A DNA stretch of 64,000 nt, taken from Methanofervidicoccus sp. A16 (GTDB lineage: Archaea; AGJL01; Methanococci; Methanococcales; Methanococcaceae). Position numbers and translations under genes: made by a program. Shown here one piece after another: positions 38,730 through 48,104 of the stretch. The stretch's first letter is position 1. Each line of letters opens with the position of its first letter. The DNA lies in contig NZ_CP022242.1 of the NCBI RefSeq assembly GCF_003351865.1, forward strand, positions 186,001 through 250,000. Reading direction: 5' to 3'. The notes beneath the pieces are model-generated. The model was not told the DNA's origin and did no database searches. It saw nothing but the letters and a program-made list of their open reading frames with translations.

Positions 38730-38793
38730 ATTTTTCACCTAAATAATCACACTGATAATTTTAATAATTTTTATAATATTCATTATTAATTAT

Positions 38794-39672
38794 TTAAAAC
38801 TCCTCACCTATCCTCTTCAGATATCTACCATAATCCGTCTTCATCAAAGGCTCAGCCAACTTCAACAGATCCTCCTTACTTATCCACCCATTCCTATAGG
38901 CGATCTCCTCGATACATCCTACCATCAGTCCCATCCTGTTCTCAATAGCCTCGATGAAGTTACTGGTTTCCAAGAGACTCTCATGGGTACCTGCGTCAAA
39001 CCATGCAGTACCCCTAGGTAGTAGTTTTACCTTCAATTTCCCTCTCCTTAAATACTCGTTATTTACATCTGTAATCTCCAACTCCCCCCTCCAAGATGGT
39101 TTTACATTCTTGGCGATCTCCACTACATCGTTGTCGTAGAAGTAGAGCCCTATTACAGCGTAGTTAGATGGTGGATTTTTCGGTTTTTCCACTATCCTCT
39201 TTACATTGCCATCTTTATCGAATTCAACTACACCATACCTTTCAGGATCCTTCACGTACTGTCCAAATACCATAGCCCCTCCTTCCTTAATTACCTCCTC
39301 CTTAGCCCTAAGGAGAAACTCTGTCAAACCACTACCGTAGAGTATATTATCTCCCAGTACTAAACATACACTGTCCTCACCTATGAAGTCCTCACCTATG
39401 ATAAAAGCCTCGGCAAGTCCCCTCGGTTTCTCCTGTTCCCTGTACTCTATATTAATACCTATATGACTACCGTCTCTTAGAAGTTTCTTAAACCTTGGTA
39501 GATCCTCGGGAGTAGATATCAAAAGAATATCCCTTATCTTGGCTAACATCAGTATAGAGAGGGAGTAGTATATCATAGGTTTGTTGTATATAGGTAGGAG
39601 ATGTTTATTCCCTGCGTAGGTTATAGGGTATAGTCTTGTTCCAGAACCTCCTGCAAGAACGATGCCTTTCAT
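38794..39672 (-). CDS. rfbA: Glucose-1-phosphate thymidylyltransferase
   Basis: First enzyme of dTDP-sugar synthesis, 292 aa, normal length. [13 protein letters not shown] at the start is the nucleotide-binding loop, with [23 protein letters not shown] near residue 106 and [10 protein letters not shown] near 222. It leads the minus-strand rml operon, and its promoter region is shared head-to-head with manC (82 bp between starts). Confidence 0.95.
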   Translation of the reverse strand: MKGIVLAGGSGTRLYPITYAGNKHLLPIYNKPMIYYSLSILMLAKIRDILLISTPEDLPRFKKLLRDGSHIGINIEYREQEKPRGLAEAFIIGEDFIGEDSVCLVLGDNILYGSGLTEFLLRAKEEVIKEGGAMVFGQYVKDPERYGVVEFDKDGNVKRIVEKPKNPPSNYAVIGLYFYDNDVVEIAKNVKPSWRGELEITDVNNEYLRRGKLKVKLLPRGTAWFDAGTHESLLETSNFIEAIENRMGLMVGCIEEIAYRNGWISKEDLLKLAEPLMKTDYGRYLKRIGEEF

Positions 39673-39754
39673 TTTATCACCGATATAAATTATAATAATA
39701 AGGATTATATATAATTGTTACTAATAATTTCCAAAAATTTTCAAAAGTGAAACT

Positions 39755-41149
39755 ATGAAGTCTATAATATTAGCAGGAGGGGTTGGGAGTAGATTATGGC
39801 CCCTAAGTAGAGAGCATTTCCCAAAGCAGTTTATAAAGTTCGACACCTTTGACAGGTCCCTCTTCCAGATGACATTTGAGAGATGTTTAAAACTCTGTAA
39901 GGATCCAGAGGATATCTACATAGTTACCAACGAATTGCACAAGTTTCATGTTATGGGACAGATCGAAGAACTTGGATATGAAGATTTCAGGGAAGAGAAT
40001 ATCCTAGTTGAACCTGAGGGTAAAAACACCCTTCCTGCTATATACTACGGGGTGAAAAGTATAAGGGAGAAAGATAAAAGTGACTATATAGTTGGGGTAT
40101 TTCCATCTGATCACCTGATAAAAAAAGAGGATGAAGGAAAATTTATAGACACTATAAAAAAAGGATTGGAGATAGCAGAGACTCACCTTATAACCTTCGG
40201 CGTAACTCCTACAAAGCCCCATACTGGATATGGTTATATAAAACCCTCGAAAGAAAAACTGGAGGATGTTGGATATCTTGTAGAGGAGTTTAAAGAGAAG
40301 CCTGATTTAGAGACTGCAAAAAAGTATATAGAGAGTGGATATTTCTGGAACAGTGGGATGTTTCTCTTCAATACGGATATATTTGAAGAGGAGTTAAAGA
40401 AACACTGTCCACAAGTCTATGAGGCATTTAGATTAGAAAATATTAGAGAGGTGTATTCCAAGGTTCCAGATATATCTATAGATTACGGTATTATGGAGAA
40501 GTCAGATAGAGTAGGAGTTATCCCTTTAAATATAAGGTGGAACGACTTGGGTAGTTTCGATGCCTTCTTCGATGAGTTTGAAGGAGATAAAAATGGAAAC
40601 ATCATACTCAGTGAGGGTATGGTATTCAACTCAAAAAACAACCTTGTGAAAACTGAAAGTGATAAATTAGTCTCTCTGATAGACGTGGACAACCTTATAG
40701 TAATGGACACCAGAGATGCTCTGATGATATGTAAGAAAGAGAGTTCTCAGAAGATAAAGGAAGTATTCAAGAAATTAAAGGAGAAAAATGACGAGAGGGT
40801 ACTATATCACAAAACAGTATATAGACCTTGGGGGTCCTATACAGTGTTAGAGGAGGGAATGTTCTACAAGATAAAGAAGATAAAGGTGCTTCCTGGGAAG
40901 AAGTTAAGTTATCAACTTCATCATCATAGAAGTGAGCACTGGATCGTAGTTAGGGGAATGGCGAAGGTTGTAGTGGAAGGTAAGGAGTACTATCTTAGAA
41001 ATGGAGAAAGTACCTTTGTTAAAAGTGGGTTAAAACATAGGTTGGAGAATCCTGGTTTGATACCTTTAGAGATTATCGAGGTTCAGATAGGTGAATACCT
41101 AGGAGAGGATGACATCGTTAGAATAGAGGACGATTGGGGAAGAAAGTAG
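39755..41149 (+). CDS. manC: Mannose-1-phosphate guanylyltransferase / mannose-6-phosphate isomerase
   Basis: Bifunctional type II enzyme of 464 aa that makes mannose-1-phosphate-derived GDP-mannose. The N-terminal pyrophosphorylase holds LAGGVGSRLWPLSREHFPKQ, GVFPSDHLI near 107 and EKPD near 176. The C-terminal cupin isomerase holds RPWGSYTVLEEG near 357, KKLSYQLHHHRSEHW and the late EVQIGEYLGEDDI. It supplies GDP-mannose for Gmd at the other end of the locus and for mannosyltransferases. Confidence 0.95.
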   Translation: MKSIILAGGVGSRLWPLSREHFPKQFIKFDTFDRSLFQMTFERCLKLCKDPEDIYIVTNELHKFHVMGQIEELGYEDFREENILVEPEGKNTLPAIYYGVKSIREKDKSDYIVGVFPSDHLIKKEDEGKFIDTIKKGLEIAETHLITFGVTPTKPHTGYGYIKPSKEKLEDVGYLVEEFKEKPDLETAKKYIESGYFWNSGMFLFNTDIFEEELKKHCPQVYEAFRLENIREVYSKVPDISIDYGIMEKSDRVGVIPLNIRWNDLGSFDAFFDEFEGDKNGNIILSEGMVFNSKNNLVKTESDKLVSLIDVDNLIVMDTRDALMICKKESSQKIKEVFKKLKEKNDERVLYHKTVYRPWGSYTVLEEGMFYKIKKIKVLPGKKLSYQLHHHRSEHWIVVRGMAKVVVEGKEYYLRNGESTFVKSGLKHRLENPGLIPLEIIEVQIGEYLGEDDIVRIEDDWGRK

Positions 41150-41157
41150 GTGAATAG

Positions 41158-41679
41158 ATGATCAATAAGAGATCCTTGGAACGTATGTTAACCATTTTTT
41201 TGGGAGTATTACTTATACTCTCTATTTTTTTGACGATTTATCTGATCTATGCACCAAAGGTTGGAGCGAGATTTACGGAGTTCTATATACTAAACAGTGA
41301 GTATAAAGCATACGACTATCCAACAGAGATCTATATAAATAAATCCTACGTTGTTATAATTGGAGTTAGGAACTACGAGTACAGACCTATGAAATATAAG
41401 ATATGGGTATTTCTCTCAAACAGAACCTACGACTATAACTATACCATAAACATAACTCCAGAGGATAGGTGGAACGGTACATTAAGTTACAATACTGCAC
41501 TTACAAGAGAGATATTTTTGAAACATAACGAGACGGTATTTATCCCTTTGAACTTCACAGTGAATATTCCTGGAAAACATAGGATTGTATTTCTTTTGAC
41601 AGTTAACAATAGTACCAAAGTGTATAGAAGTCTTCATCTATGGATAAATGTTTATGAACCTCCTGAAGATTTAATATAA
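41158..41679 (+). CDS. DUF1616-type membrane-anchored protein
   Basis: 173 aa with one N-terminal membrane helix (LTIFLGVLLILSIFLTIYLIY) and an outside domain. The pattern FTEFYILNSEYKAYDYP followed by VVIIGVRNYEY matches the extracytoplasmic half of DUF1616 proteins, here on its own without the usual multi-helix N-terminal half. Several NxS/T sites (NRT, NYT, NIT, NGT). It follows manC by 8 nt and is probably in its operon; the function is unknown. Confidence 0.75.
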   Translation: MINKRSLERMLTIFLGVLLILSIFLTIYLIYAPKVGARFTEFYILNSEYKAYDYPTEIYINKSYVVIIGVRNYEYRPMKYKIWVFLSNRTYDYNYTINITPEDRWNGTLSYNTALTREIFLKHNETVFIPLNFTVNIPGKHRIVFLLTVNNSTKVYRSLHLWINVYEPPEDLI

Positions 41680-42011
41680 AAAGATAATTCCATATCCAAC
41701 ACCCTTTATTTCAAGAATTACTTAGTACTGGAAAAGGAGAGTAAAATCTTTTATTATAAAATAATTTCTTACATAATAATATAATAAATAATTTTTAGCG
41801 TAGGTTAGCCTTTGAAAAAGTTCATTGTATATAGTAGTCCTGGTGGATAGGGTCCAACCTACTCTCCTTTCAAATGTTTATCTGTTTTACTACCATATTT
41901 ATACATAAATAAAATGGATCTGATTATCAGAAATTTTATCAATAGTCTTCTATAAAACCCGTATGGACATAAATATATCATCATATCATCAACCTCTTTT
42001 GGAGGATATCT
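41680..42011. other. Intergenic region with a possible structured RNA
   Basis: Between two same-strand genes. Mostly AT-rich, but 41798-41868 is unusually GC-rich for a spacer here. GTAGGTT (41800-41806) can pair with AACCTAC (41856-41862), with CC/GG pairs continuing inside. No box C/D or tRNA features were found. Could be a leader structure of the downstream gene. Confidence 0.35.
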
Positions 42012-42857
42012 ATGAATAAGAAGAATAACAATCACAGTGATCACATTAACATCAAAAACCTGTTGAGAGAAAAAATAAGGGTTATCTGTCCAGATATTTT
42101 CAATATAAAGAGGATAACAGGTGTTTTTTTAATAGTTTTCGGAACAATACTTCTAGTTAACGGATATTTAAAAGATATTGTACACTTTATAAACTTGGGA
42201 ATAGGGTTAATAGTTGTTGGATGGATTATACTAATCTTTACCTATGATAGGTATGTAAAATACGATATAACTTCCAATATATTCAACGACTACATAGATC
42301 TAATTAAAAGGTTAATTAAAGGATTGGATATAAAAACAAGTGGTGTGGTTATACCCCCAAGGGAAAATTTAAAGGAAGGTTGTATTTATTTACCTCTTTA
42401 TGAGAATTTTAAAGTAAATCTTAGTATATTGGATGCCAATACTCTTTTTGTAAATTCAGACAATAAAGACGAGATGGGTCTTCTCTTCTCTCCCTTAGGT
42501 AAAGGGTTAAGAAAGTTGTTGAAAGAATATAGAGAAGAATACTCCCTGGAAAATAAAGATGTAAACAATCTTTTAGATGATTTAGAATATCTTTTAACAC
42601 TTCTTCAGGTCGGTGGTGATGTTAAAATAGATATAAAGAAAGATAGTGTAGTTTTATCCTACAGAATAGAGGATAACTCCCTATGTAAAAAACTTCAGAG
42701 AGATAATCTATGTAGAAAGTGTCCATGTCCTATATGTGGTGCCATAATATTAACTGTTGCAGAGTTTTTAAATAAGATATTAGAAATAGAGAGTATAAAA
42801 GAGGAGAACAGAAAAGTATTAATCAAATTAAGGGTTGTAAAAGATGTAATAGAGTAG
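42012..42857 (+). CDS. Membrane protein with C-terminal cysteine cluster, unknown function
   Basis: 281 aa. Two adjacent membrane helices (residues 34-53 and 59-78) are followed by a cytoplasmic domain. Near residue 237 lies CRKCPCPICG, a dense cysteine motif that could bind zinc or an iron-sulfur cluster, preceded by a cysteine in NSLCKKL. GGAGG lies 6 nt before the ATG. Not recognised beyond being a methanogen-type conserved membrane protein. It faces a MoxR/DUF58 module and may belong to it. Confidence 0.65.
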   Translation: MNKKNNNHSDHINIKNLLREKIRVICPDIFNIKRITGVFLIVFGTILLVNGYLKDIVHFINLGIGLIVVGWIILIFTYDRYVKYDITSNIFNDYIDLIKRLIKGLDIKTSGVVIPPRENLKEGCIYLPLYENFKVNLSILDANTLFVNSDNKDEMGLLFSPLGKGLRKLLKEYREEYSLENKDVNNLLDDLEYLLTLLQVGGDVKIDIKKDSVVLSYRIEDNSLCKKLQRDNLCRKCPCPICGAIILTVAEFLNKILEIESIKEENRKVLIKLRVVKDVIE

Positions 42858-42871
42858 AGTTGGTGAAATCT

Positions 42872-43114
42872 ATGAAGTATAAATTAATGTTTTTGTTAAT
42901 ATTGACCTCTTCTGTAGTGTTTCTTTCTACCCTAACTAATGACGTTAAACTATTTTTAATTCTACTTCTTATTACCTTCTTACTGTTGTACTCCCTCTTA
43001 GGTCCATATTACAATAAAAAGATCCAGAACAACTTGGATATAATTCTATACTTGGGTATTGGTATATTTACTGTGATAGTATTTCAAAAGGTTTTAGAGA
43101 TACTTAGTCGTTGA
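42872..43114 (+). CDS. Small membrane protein, three predicted helices
   Basis: 80-aa hydrophobic protein with about three membrane spans (YKLMFLLILTSSVVFL, LFLILLLITFLLLYSLL, LDIILYLGIGIFTVIVF). It follows the cysteine-cluster gene by 14 nt, with GGTGA before the ATG. It overlaps the convergent membrane-protein gene on the other strand by about 10 bp. No family recognised. Confidence 0.6.
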   Translation: MKYKLMFLLILTSSVVFLSTLTNDVKLFLILLLITFLLLYSLLGPYYNKKIQNNLDIILYLGIGIFTVIVFQKVLEILSR

Positions 43115-43730
43115 TACTTCTAATTTTATAGATTAGTAAATAGAGTCCTACAAGACCTAAGAGGACGGAAATCTGGGATCTTGGATAAGAAAGAACATCT
43201 GGAAAACTCATATAGAAAAGATACAATGTAAATAATGGAATTGAAACACCTGCAAAAATTTTTATTAGGTTATTTATTTTAGGTACATCACTTTTGAAGT
43301 TCAGATAAACCCCGTAAATCAGAAGTAATACATAGGTTAAGGTTAAAGGGACATCCTTATCTATGGAAAGTATATCAAGCAGAGGATATAATAATAAAGG
43401 AATTGAAAATATTCCAAGTAGTTTAACATCGAAGTTGAAGTCTTTTTTTAACAGTGCATCTAAGTAGAGAATAGCAGGAAAGAGAAGATATATAGTTGCA
43501 TATATCATTTTTAGTGAGAACATATTTTCAACTGTTAATAAGTTGGACAGCCAGAGGAGAGTTATTAAATATACTGTAAATCCCCAAAACTTTTTAATAT
43601 AAACCATTATAAATGATATTAATAAACCTATAAGTATGTAATCTTTATATGGAACGTTGACAAATAGTATGCCCTCCAAGAGTAATAGTAGCCTGTACAT
43701 AATTAACAACCATATTAAATTATATGTCAT
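43104..43730 (-). CDS. Polytopic membrane protein, unknown function
   Basis: 208 aa with about seven hydrophobic segments and little else; short loops hold scattered Lys. It ends the DUF4350-MoxR-DUF58 series on the minus strand, 33 bp after the DUF58 gene. Membrane partners of variable sequence are usual in such modules. The ribosome binding site is weak, so the start could be ten codons later. Confidence 0.6.
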   Translation of the reverse strand: MTYNLIWLLIMYRLLLLLEGILFVNVPYKDYILIGLLISFIMVYIKKFWGFTVYLITLLWLSNLLTVENMFSLKMIYATIYLLFPAILYLDALLKKDFNFDVKLLGIFSIPLLLYPLLDILSIDKDVPLTLTYVLLLIYGVYLNFKSDVPKINNLIKIFAGVSIPLFTLYLFYMSFPDVLSYPRSQISVLLGLVGLYLLIYKIRSIND

Positions 43731-43763
43731 AAAATAATAAAAATTTTATAATATATAACTACT

Positions 43764-45083
43764 TTATTTTAATTTCTTTAGTTTGTCCATTACTCCTTTA
43801 ATTCCATCTTTATAGGATATATCTACCACAGCAACTCCTCTTCTTTTCAGATCCTTTATAATTTTCTTTCTATTTTCGTAGTGTTTGTAAAGTTTTACCA
43901 ATAGTTCCCCCTCTAATAGATCCCTTTCATCTAAGTTAAAAGAAGGTGTATAGAGTGCATAGATTACTATTTTAAATCCCTTTCTGATTAGAATATTTAC
44001 ACTTTTAAAAAGAGGCACTATATTTGATTCTAAATCTGTAATTATTATTACAGTTCCAGTTTTCATCTTCGTCAGAAGTTTTGTACATTGGATAATACCA
44101 AAACTCCCTCTACCTCTTTTTGAGAGATAAGAATGTATTATATAGTTATCCTCTCTACTGTAATTTTTTTCGTAGATACCTCTAACGTTTGGAATATACT
44201 TTTCCAGTGGAACTAGTTTAATATCCTGTAGGTATTCTAAAATCTTCTCTTGAAGTATCTTTCTTTTAAAATATCCTTCAACTTTTTTAACTGGATGTAC
44301 CTTTAAGATTCTATAATCATCGTAGATAATAATATTTAAATCCTCTTTACTACCTTCTACAATACTCAACAACAGTGATATAGCGTAGTCCAACTTATTC
44401 CTATTTCTCTTTGTAAATCTTCTCATACTACTTCCTACATCCAGCAGGAGATAGATACTTCTATCCTCTAGATGTGTAAGTTTTTTAACAATTAATCTAC
44501 TTACTTTAAAAGATCTCTTCCAATCTATCCTCTTAGGATCGTCTCCTATTTCATAAAGTTTTAACTCACAGATCTCAGGATCAAGAGCACCTTTAGATAG
44601 AAGAGTCATCTGATTCTCTTTCTCTATATAATATTTTAAACCTTCAATAGAGGGCTCTACCTGTAGTTTAAAGAATTCACTGTAGTCTGTACTAAACAAT
44701 TCCCTTAAGTCATACAATTTACCCTCTATATTTAATATAAATTCTCCCTTTTTGAATGGTATTACATTTATCAGATACTCCAAAAGGTTTCCTTTTGTTG
44801 ATACTATATAAGAGAGTACTCCATGAGGTGAGGAAAAATTGAGGGATGGTACCGTATTCTCCCCATGAACTTTAACTATTATCTTTGAGCATTGGCGCTC
44901 CTTTAAAGTAGTTCCCTCTAACTCAGTACGTATCTTTAAATTGGAGATACTCTCTATAAGGTAAAGATATAAAAAAATAGAGATACCGAGAAATGTTCCA
45001 TAGAGATTGTTCAACAGATATCCACAGGCACAGCAAATTATCCCAAACCGTAGAAGTATATGGGAGTATCTTGTTGTATCCAT
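43764..45083 (-). CDS. DUF58 protein (VWA-like, MoxR partner)
   Basis: 439 aa. Two N-terminal membrane helices precede the DUF58 motif EIGDDPKRIDWKRSFKVSRLIVK (residues about 175-200). A von Willebrand A-like domain follows, with a MIDAS-type DVGSSMRR near 218 and VIITDLES near 345. DUF58 proteins accompany MoxR ATPases in many prokaryotes and may help assemble or activate surface or metal-containing complexes. The ATG at 45083 is chosen; a TTG overlapping the moxR stop would add nine residues. Confidence 0.8.
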   Translation of the reverse strand: MDTTRYSHILLRFGIICCACGYLLNNLYGTFLGISIFLYLYLIESISNLKIRTELEGTTLKERQCSKIIVKVHGENTVPSLNFSSPHGVLSYIVSTKGNLLEYLINVIPFKKGEFILNIEGKLYDLRELFSTDYSEFFKLQVEPSIEGLKYYIEKENQMTLLSKGALDPEICELKLYEIGDDPKRIDWKRSFKVSRLIVKKLTHLEDRSIYLLLDVGSSMRRFTKRNRNKLDYAISLLLSIVEGSKEDLNIIIYDDYRILKVHPVKKVEGYFKRKILQEKILEYLQDIKLVPLEKYIPNVRGIYEKNYSREDNYIIHSYLSKRGRGSFGIIQCTKLLTKMKTGTVIIITDLESNIVPLFKSVNILIRKGFKIVIYALYTPSFNLDERDLLEGELLVKLYKHYENRKKIIKDLKRRGVAVVDISYKDGIKGVMDKLKKLK

Positions 45084-45106
45084 AGAAATCCATCTCCTCT
45101 GAAAAA

Positions 45107-46036
45107 TCAATCGTATCTAAAGTCTCCCTTTGGAACCTCTACTTTATCTAGTATGTCTCTTAGAACATCCTCTGCAGATTCTTCTATCTCATAATCTAAT
45201 ACAATCCTATGACTCAAAACTTTAAGTACGTTGTTTTTAACATCGTCAGGAATTACATATTTTCTACCTTCAAGGTAGGCACTACCCTTAGCTATTTTAA
45301 GTAGTTGTACTCCTGCCCTTGTACTTGCACCTAATACTATCCTTCTGTCTCTTCTAGTATGTACTATGATATCTCTTATATACTTTAATATAGGTCTAGA
45401 AGTATGAATATTATTCACTTCTTTAAAAATTTTCTGGAGGGTGTTTTTATCTACGATAGTATTTATATTCCCATCCTCACTATTACCAGTTTTTAAAATC
45501 AATACCTTTAGTTCGTCTTCCTCACTTAAATACTTAATATTAGATTTTATCATAAATCTATCCAATTGTGCTGTAGGTAGTGGATTTACACCTTCGAATT
45601 CAATAGGATTTTGGGTTGCAATAACCATAAAGGGTTTAGGTAGAAGATATGTTTTTCCACCAACTGATACACTGTTCTCTTCCATGGCTTCCAACAGTGC
45701 AGCCTGGGTCTTTGGAGACATCCTGTTTATTTCGTCTACTAATAGGATATTGGAAAATACAGGTCCTGGGATATATTTAAACTTTCCTAAGTTTATATCG
45801 TATATTTCACCACCTGTTATATCAGAGGGAATAAGATCTGGAGTACCCTGTATCCTTGAGAAACTCAATCCTATACACTGAGAGAATGTCTTGGCTAAAG
45901 TTGTTTTGGCGAGACCTGGAACTCCTTCTAGTAAAATATGCCCCTCACATATAAAAGATAGAAAAAGATCTCTGATTATCTCATTTAGTCCTATTATTTT
46001 TTTTCCGATTTCTTCTCTTAATTTTTCAAAAATCAT
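45107..46036 (-). CDS. MoxR-family AAA+ ATPase
   Basis: 309 aa. Walker A GVPGLAKTT near residue 38, the MoxR signature FSRIQGTPDLIPSDITG near 54, Walker B LLVDEINR near 98 and LLEAMEE near 113. Encoded between DUF4350 and DUF58 genes, the standard setting. It probably acts as a chaperone on a partner in this module. The client is unknown. Confidence 0.93.
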   Translation of the reverse strand: MIFEKLREEIGKKIIGLNEIIRDLFLSFICEGHILLEGVPGLAKTTLAKTFSQCIGLSFSRIQGTPDLIPSDITGGEIYDINLGKFKYIPGPVFSNILLVDEINRMSPKTQAALLEAMEENSVSVGGKTYLLPKPFMVIATQNPIEFEGVNPLPTAQLDRFMIKSNIKYLSEEDELKVLILKTGNSEDGNINTIVDKNTLQKIFKEVNNIHTSRPILKYIRDIIVHTRRDRRIVLGASTRAGVQLLKIAKGSAYLEGRKYVIPDDVKNNVLKVLSHRIVLDYEIEESAEDVLRDILDKVEVPKGDFRYD

Positions 46037-46045
46037 AATAAACCC

Positions 46046-47035
46046 TTACATCAATATTTTGTTTACAATCTTATAGAGGGTAGATTTATCTAAGTGATAC
46101 TTTTTACTAACATCCTCTAGAACCTTTTGGATAGATAACTCATTTTCATATTTAAAGGTATTTCCTAAAAGAGTGTCTACAAGTTTTCTCAACAAAAATC
46201 TAAGTAGTTTAAGTATCTCCCTAGATAGTACTGTAATTATCAAAACTACTGTAAATAGATAACTCAAAAATTCGTGGGAAATATTGTTACTTCTAATAAC
46301 TATCGTAACGATGTTTTGGGGATTTACATCGGAGTGGTGATATTCATCAAAGTATATAGCATTTTTTTCTGAGTAGTTGAAATAACTTTTTAAAAACTCT
46401 CTATTATAACTGAATAATTCATTTTTAAATATTGTTGGATCAGATATTAATACTATTTTGCCTTTGCCGTGATTTTTTTCTATTATAATTGGATAGGATG
46501 ACTCCTTTGCTGGCTCAGGATATTCGCCAATTCTACTCGATTTACTGGAGTACATTATAACAGTGCCTTTATCCTCGCCTAAAATTGCAGACGAATTTTC
46601 TAGTAGAATATATCCATTACTGTAGAGTCCAATAGGTTTTGTTATATCGTATAATGGATTTTTAGAAAATCTGTATGATATATTTAAGTGTTTTAAAATA
46701 TCGTTACCTCTCCTAAAGTTATCTGCAACAATTAATATATTCCCTGAAGACACGTAGTCTTTTAGATCTTCAACCTCATCCTTTGTAAATCCCACATCTG
46801 GAGATATAATAAACAGGACAGAGTTTTCCTTTAGATCTTCTCTACTATAGGGATATATTAAAGGTTTTGTATTATGATTTATACTGTACATCAACTTAAA
46901 GAATTTATAACATCCATTTTCCTCTCTATTAAATACACTGTAAGGTTGAGTAGTTTTAATAGTTGATGTTATAACGGGCATCGTTATAAATCCCACTAGT
47001 AGGAGGGTTAGTAAAATAAAGTGTTCTGTTCTCAT
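46046..47035 (-). CDS. DUF4350-type membrane protein
   Basis: 329 aa. An N-terminal membrane helix (HFILLTLLLVGFITMPVI) is followed by an outside domain with SVLFIISPDVGFTKDEVEDL and GKGKIVLISDPTIFKNEL, a pattern typical of DUF4350 (a class I glutamine-amidotransferase-like fold without catalytic residues). A second helix lies near residue 260 and a cytoplasmic tail follows. First gene of the minus-strand module; GGTG precedes the ATG. Confidence 0.75.
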   Translation of the reverse strand: MRTEHFILLTLLLVGFITMPVITSTIKTTQPYSVFNREENGCYKFFKLMYSINHNTKPLIYPYSREDLKENSVLFIISPDVGFTKDEVEDLKDYVSSGNILIVADNFRRGNDILKHLNISYRFSKNPLYDITKPIGLYSNGYILLENSSAILGEDKGTVIMYSSKSSRIGEYPEPAKESSYPIIIEKNHGKGKIVLISDPTIFKNELFSYNREFLKSYFNYSEKNAIYFDEYHHSDVNPQNIVTIVIRSNNISHEFLSYLFTVVLIITVLSREILKLLRFLLRKLVDTLLGNTFKYENELSIQKVLEDVSKKYHLDKSTLYKIVNKILM

Positions 47036-47570
47036 AAGAGACACCAAAAATATTTATAGTCATTTTTTAAGTTATATTATATTAAACAGAATTAGATTAA
47101 TATATTAAACTAAAATAGTATTAGTAAATATTGAATAAATTATAAATTTTTAATTTATAATAATTATTTATACAAAATATACAAAAATTAATTAAGAAAG
47201 ATCCGTTCTATTATTTCAGTTTAGAATTATTTCCAGATATAAATTTAAGATATTAGAGATAAATATAAAGATCTTAGAGATTATCCAATATATAAAAGAA
47301 AAAAGGGGTTTTAATGTCGTGTCGTTATTATTCTTTAGTAATATCTAGAAACCATTGGGGGAGGTGAAAAATAGAGTTTTATTAACTCTACCTTTTAGAT
47401 TTAAAATATTTAGTCTCGTAATAATGGAACCCATCGTCCTTTCCTAAAGTATTATAGATATATTAAATTATAGAAAAGTATTGTATTTTATGTAAAATAG
47501 TTATTGAAGGTAACATTTTTATACTAGTTGTTGGGAATATAGCATTAATAGAAAAAAGGAGGTAAAAGTT
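47036..47570. promoter_or_regulatory. Divergent promoter region: DUF4350 module and pilin genes
   Basis: About 530 bp, mostly A/T. The pilin promoter is probably TTTTTATACTAG (47516-47527), roughly 45 bp before the pilin ATG. A GC-richer stretch GGGGGAGGTG (about 47358-47367) resembles a ribosome binding site but is followed by no ORF. No other feature was recognised. Confidence 0.5.
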
Positions 47571-47795
47571 ATGATAATAGAAAAATTAATATCTAAAAGA
47601 GGACAAATATCCATGGAGTTAGGTATATTAGTTGCTGCCGCTGTTGCTGTTGCTGCAATTGCTGCGTATTACTATGTAAAGAGTGTTAGTGATAGTGCAG
47701 GTGCAGCAGAAGATAATGCTACTCAGACAATAAATGAGTTAGGAAGGTTAGCAGAAAATGCTACAGGTAGATTAAGACAAATTACTCTTCAATAA
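47571..47795 (+). CDS. Class III signal-peptide pilin (type IV-like)
   Basis: 74-aa prepilin. The short charged leader is followed by KRGQISMELGIL, the QxSxExxxL class III motif cleaved by the prepilin peptidase EppA in methanococci, with cleavage before Gln. Then comes an Ala/Val-rich assembly helix (about residues 21-38) and a short Asn/Thr/Leu tail with an NAT sequon. A perfect AAAGGAGGT sits 7 nt before the ATG, suggesting high expression. Likely a structural or accessory subunit of pili; the assembly genes are elsewhere. Confidence 0.92.
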   Translation: MIIEKLISKRGQISMELGILVAAAVAVAAIAAYYYVKSVSDSAGAAEDNATQTINELGRLAENATGRLRQITLQ

Positions 47796-47847
47796 ATTAC
47801 AATAAACAAAATAATTTAAATTTATTACTTATTTTTTTGGGTTATCT

Positions 47848-48066
47848 ATGTCCAAAATACTCTCCAAAAGAGGACAGATATCTATGGAGTTAGGTATTTT
47901 AATTTTTGCAACAATTATCGTCTCCGCTATTGCAGTCTATTATTATATCACTAACTATTTAAACTCCAATCCTGACGCTCCAGGAAAGGCAGCGAATAAA
48001 ACTATTGATACATTAAATAATATATCTGAAAAATATAGTAATTCTATAGGTTCCATAACTCTATAA
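47848..48066 (+). CDS. Class III signal-peptide pilin, second copy
   Basis: 72 aa, with the same SKRGQISMELGIL processing site as the gene 50 bp upstream but a different helix (IFATIIVSAIAVYYYI) and tail, which contains NKT. Probably cotranscribed as a two-gene pilin unit. Its weaker ribosome binding site suggests lower expression, as of a minor pilin. Confidence 0.9.
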   Translation: MSKILSKRGQISMELGILIFATIIVSAIAVYYYITNYLNSNPDAPGKAANKTIDTLNNISEKYSNSIGSITL

Positions 48067-48104
48067 AGGAATAGGGAACAAATATCTTTTACTTTTTTAT
48101 AAAA

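Noticed and set aside
47345-47400. GGGGGAGGTG as ribosome binding site of a missed small gene
   Set aside because: No start codon with an open frame follows at a usable distance.
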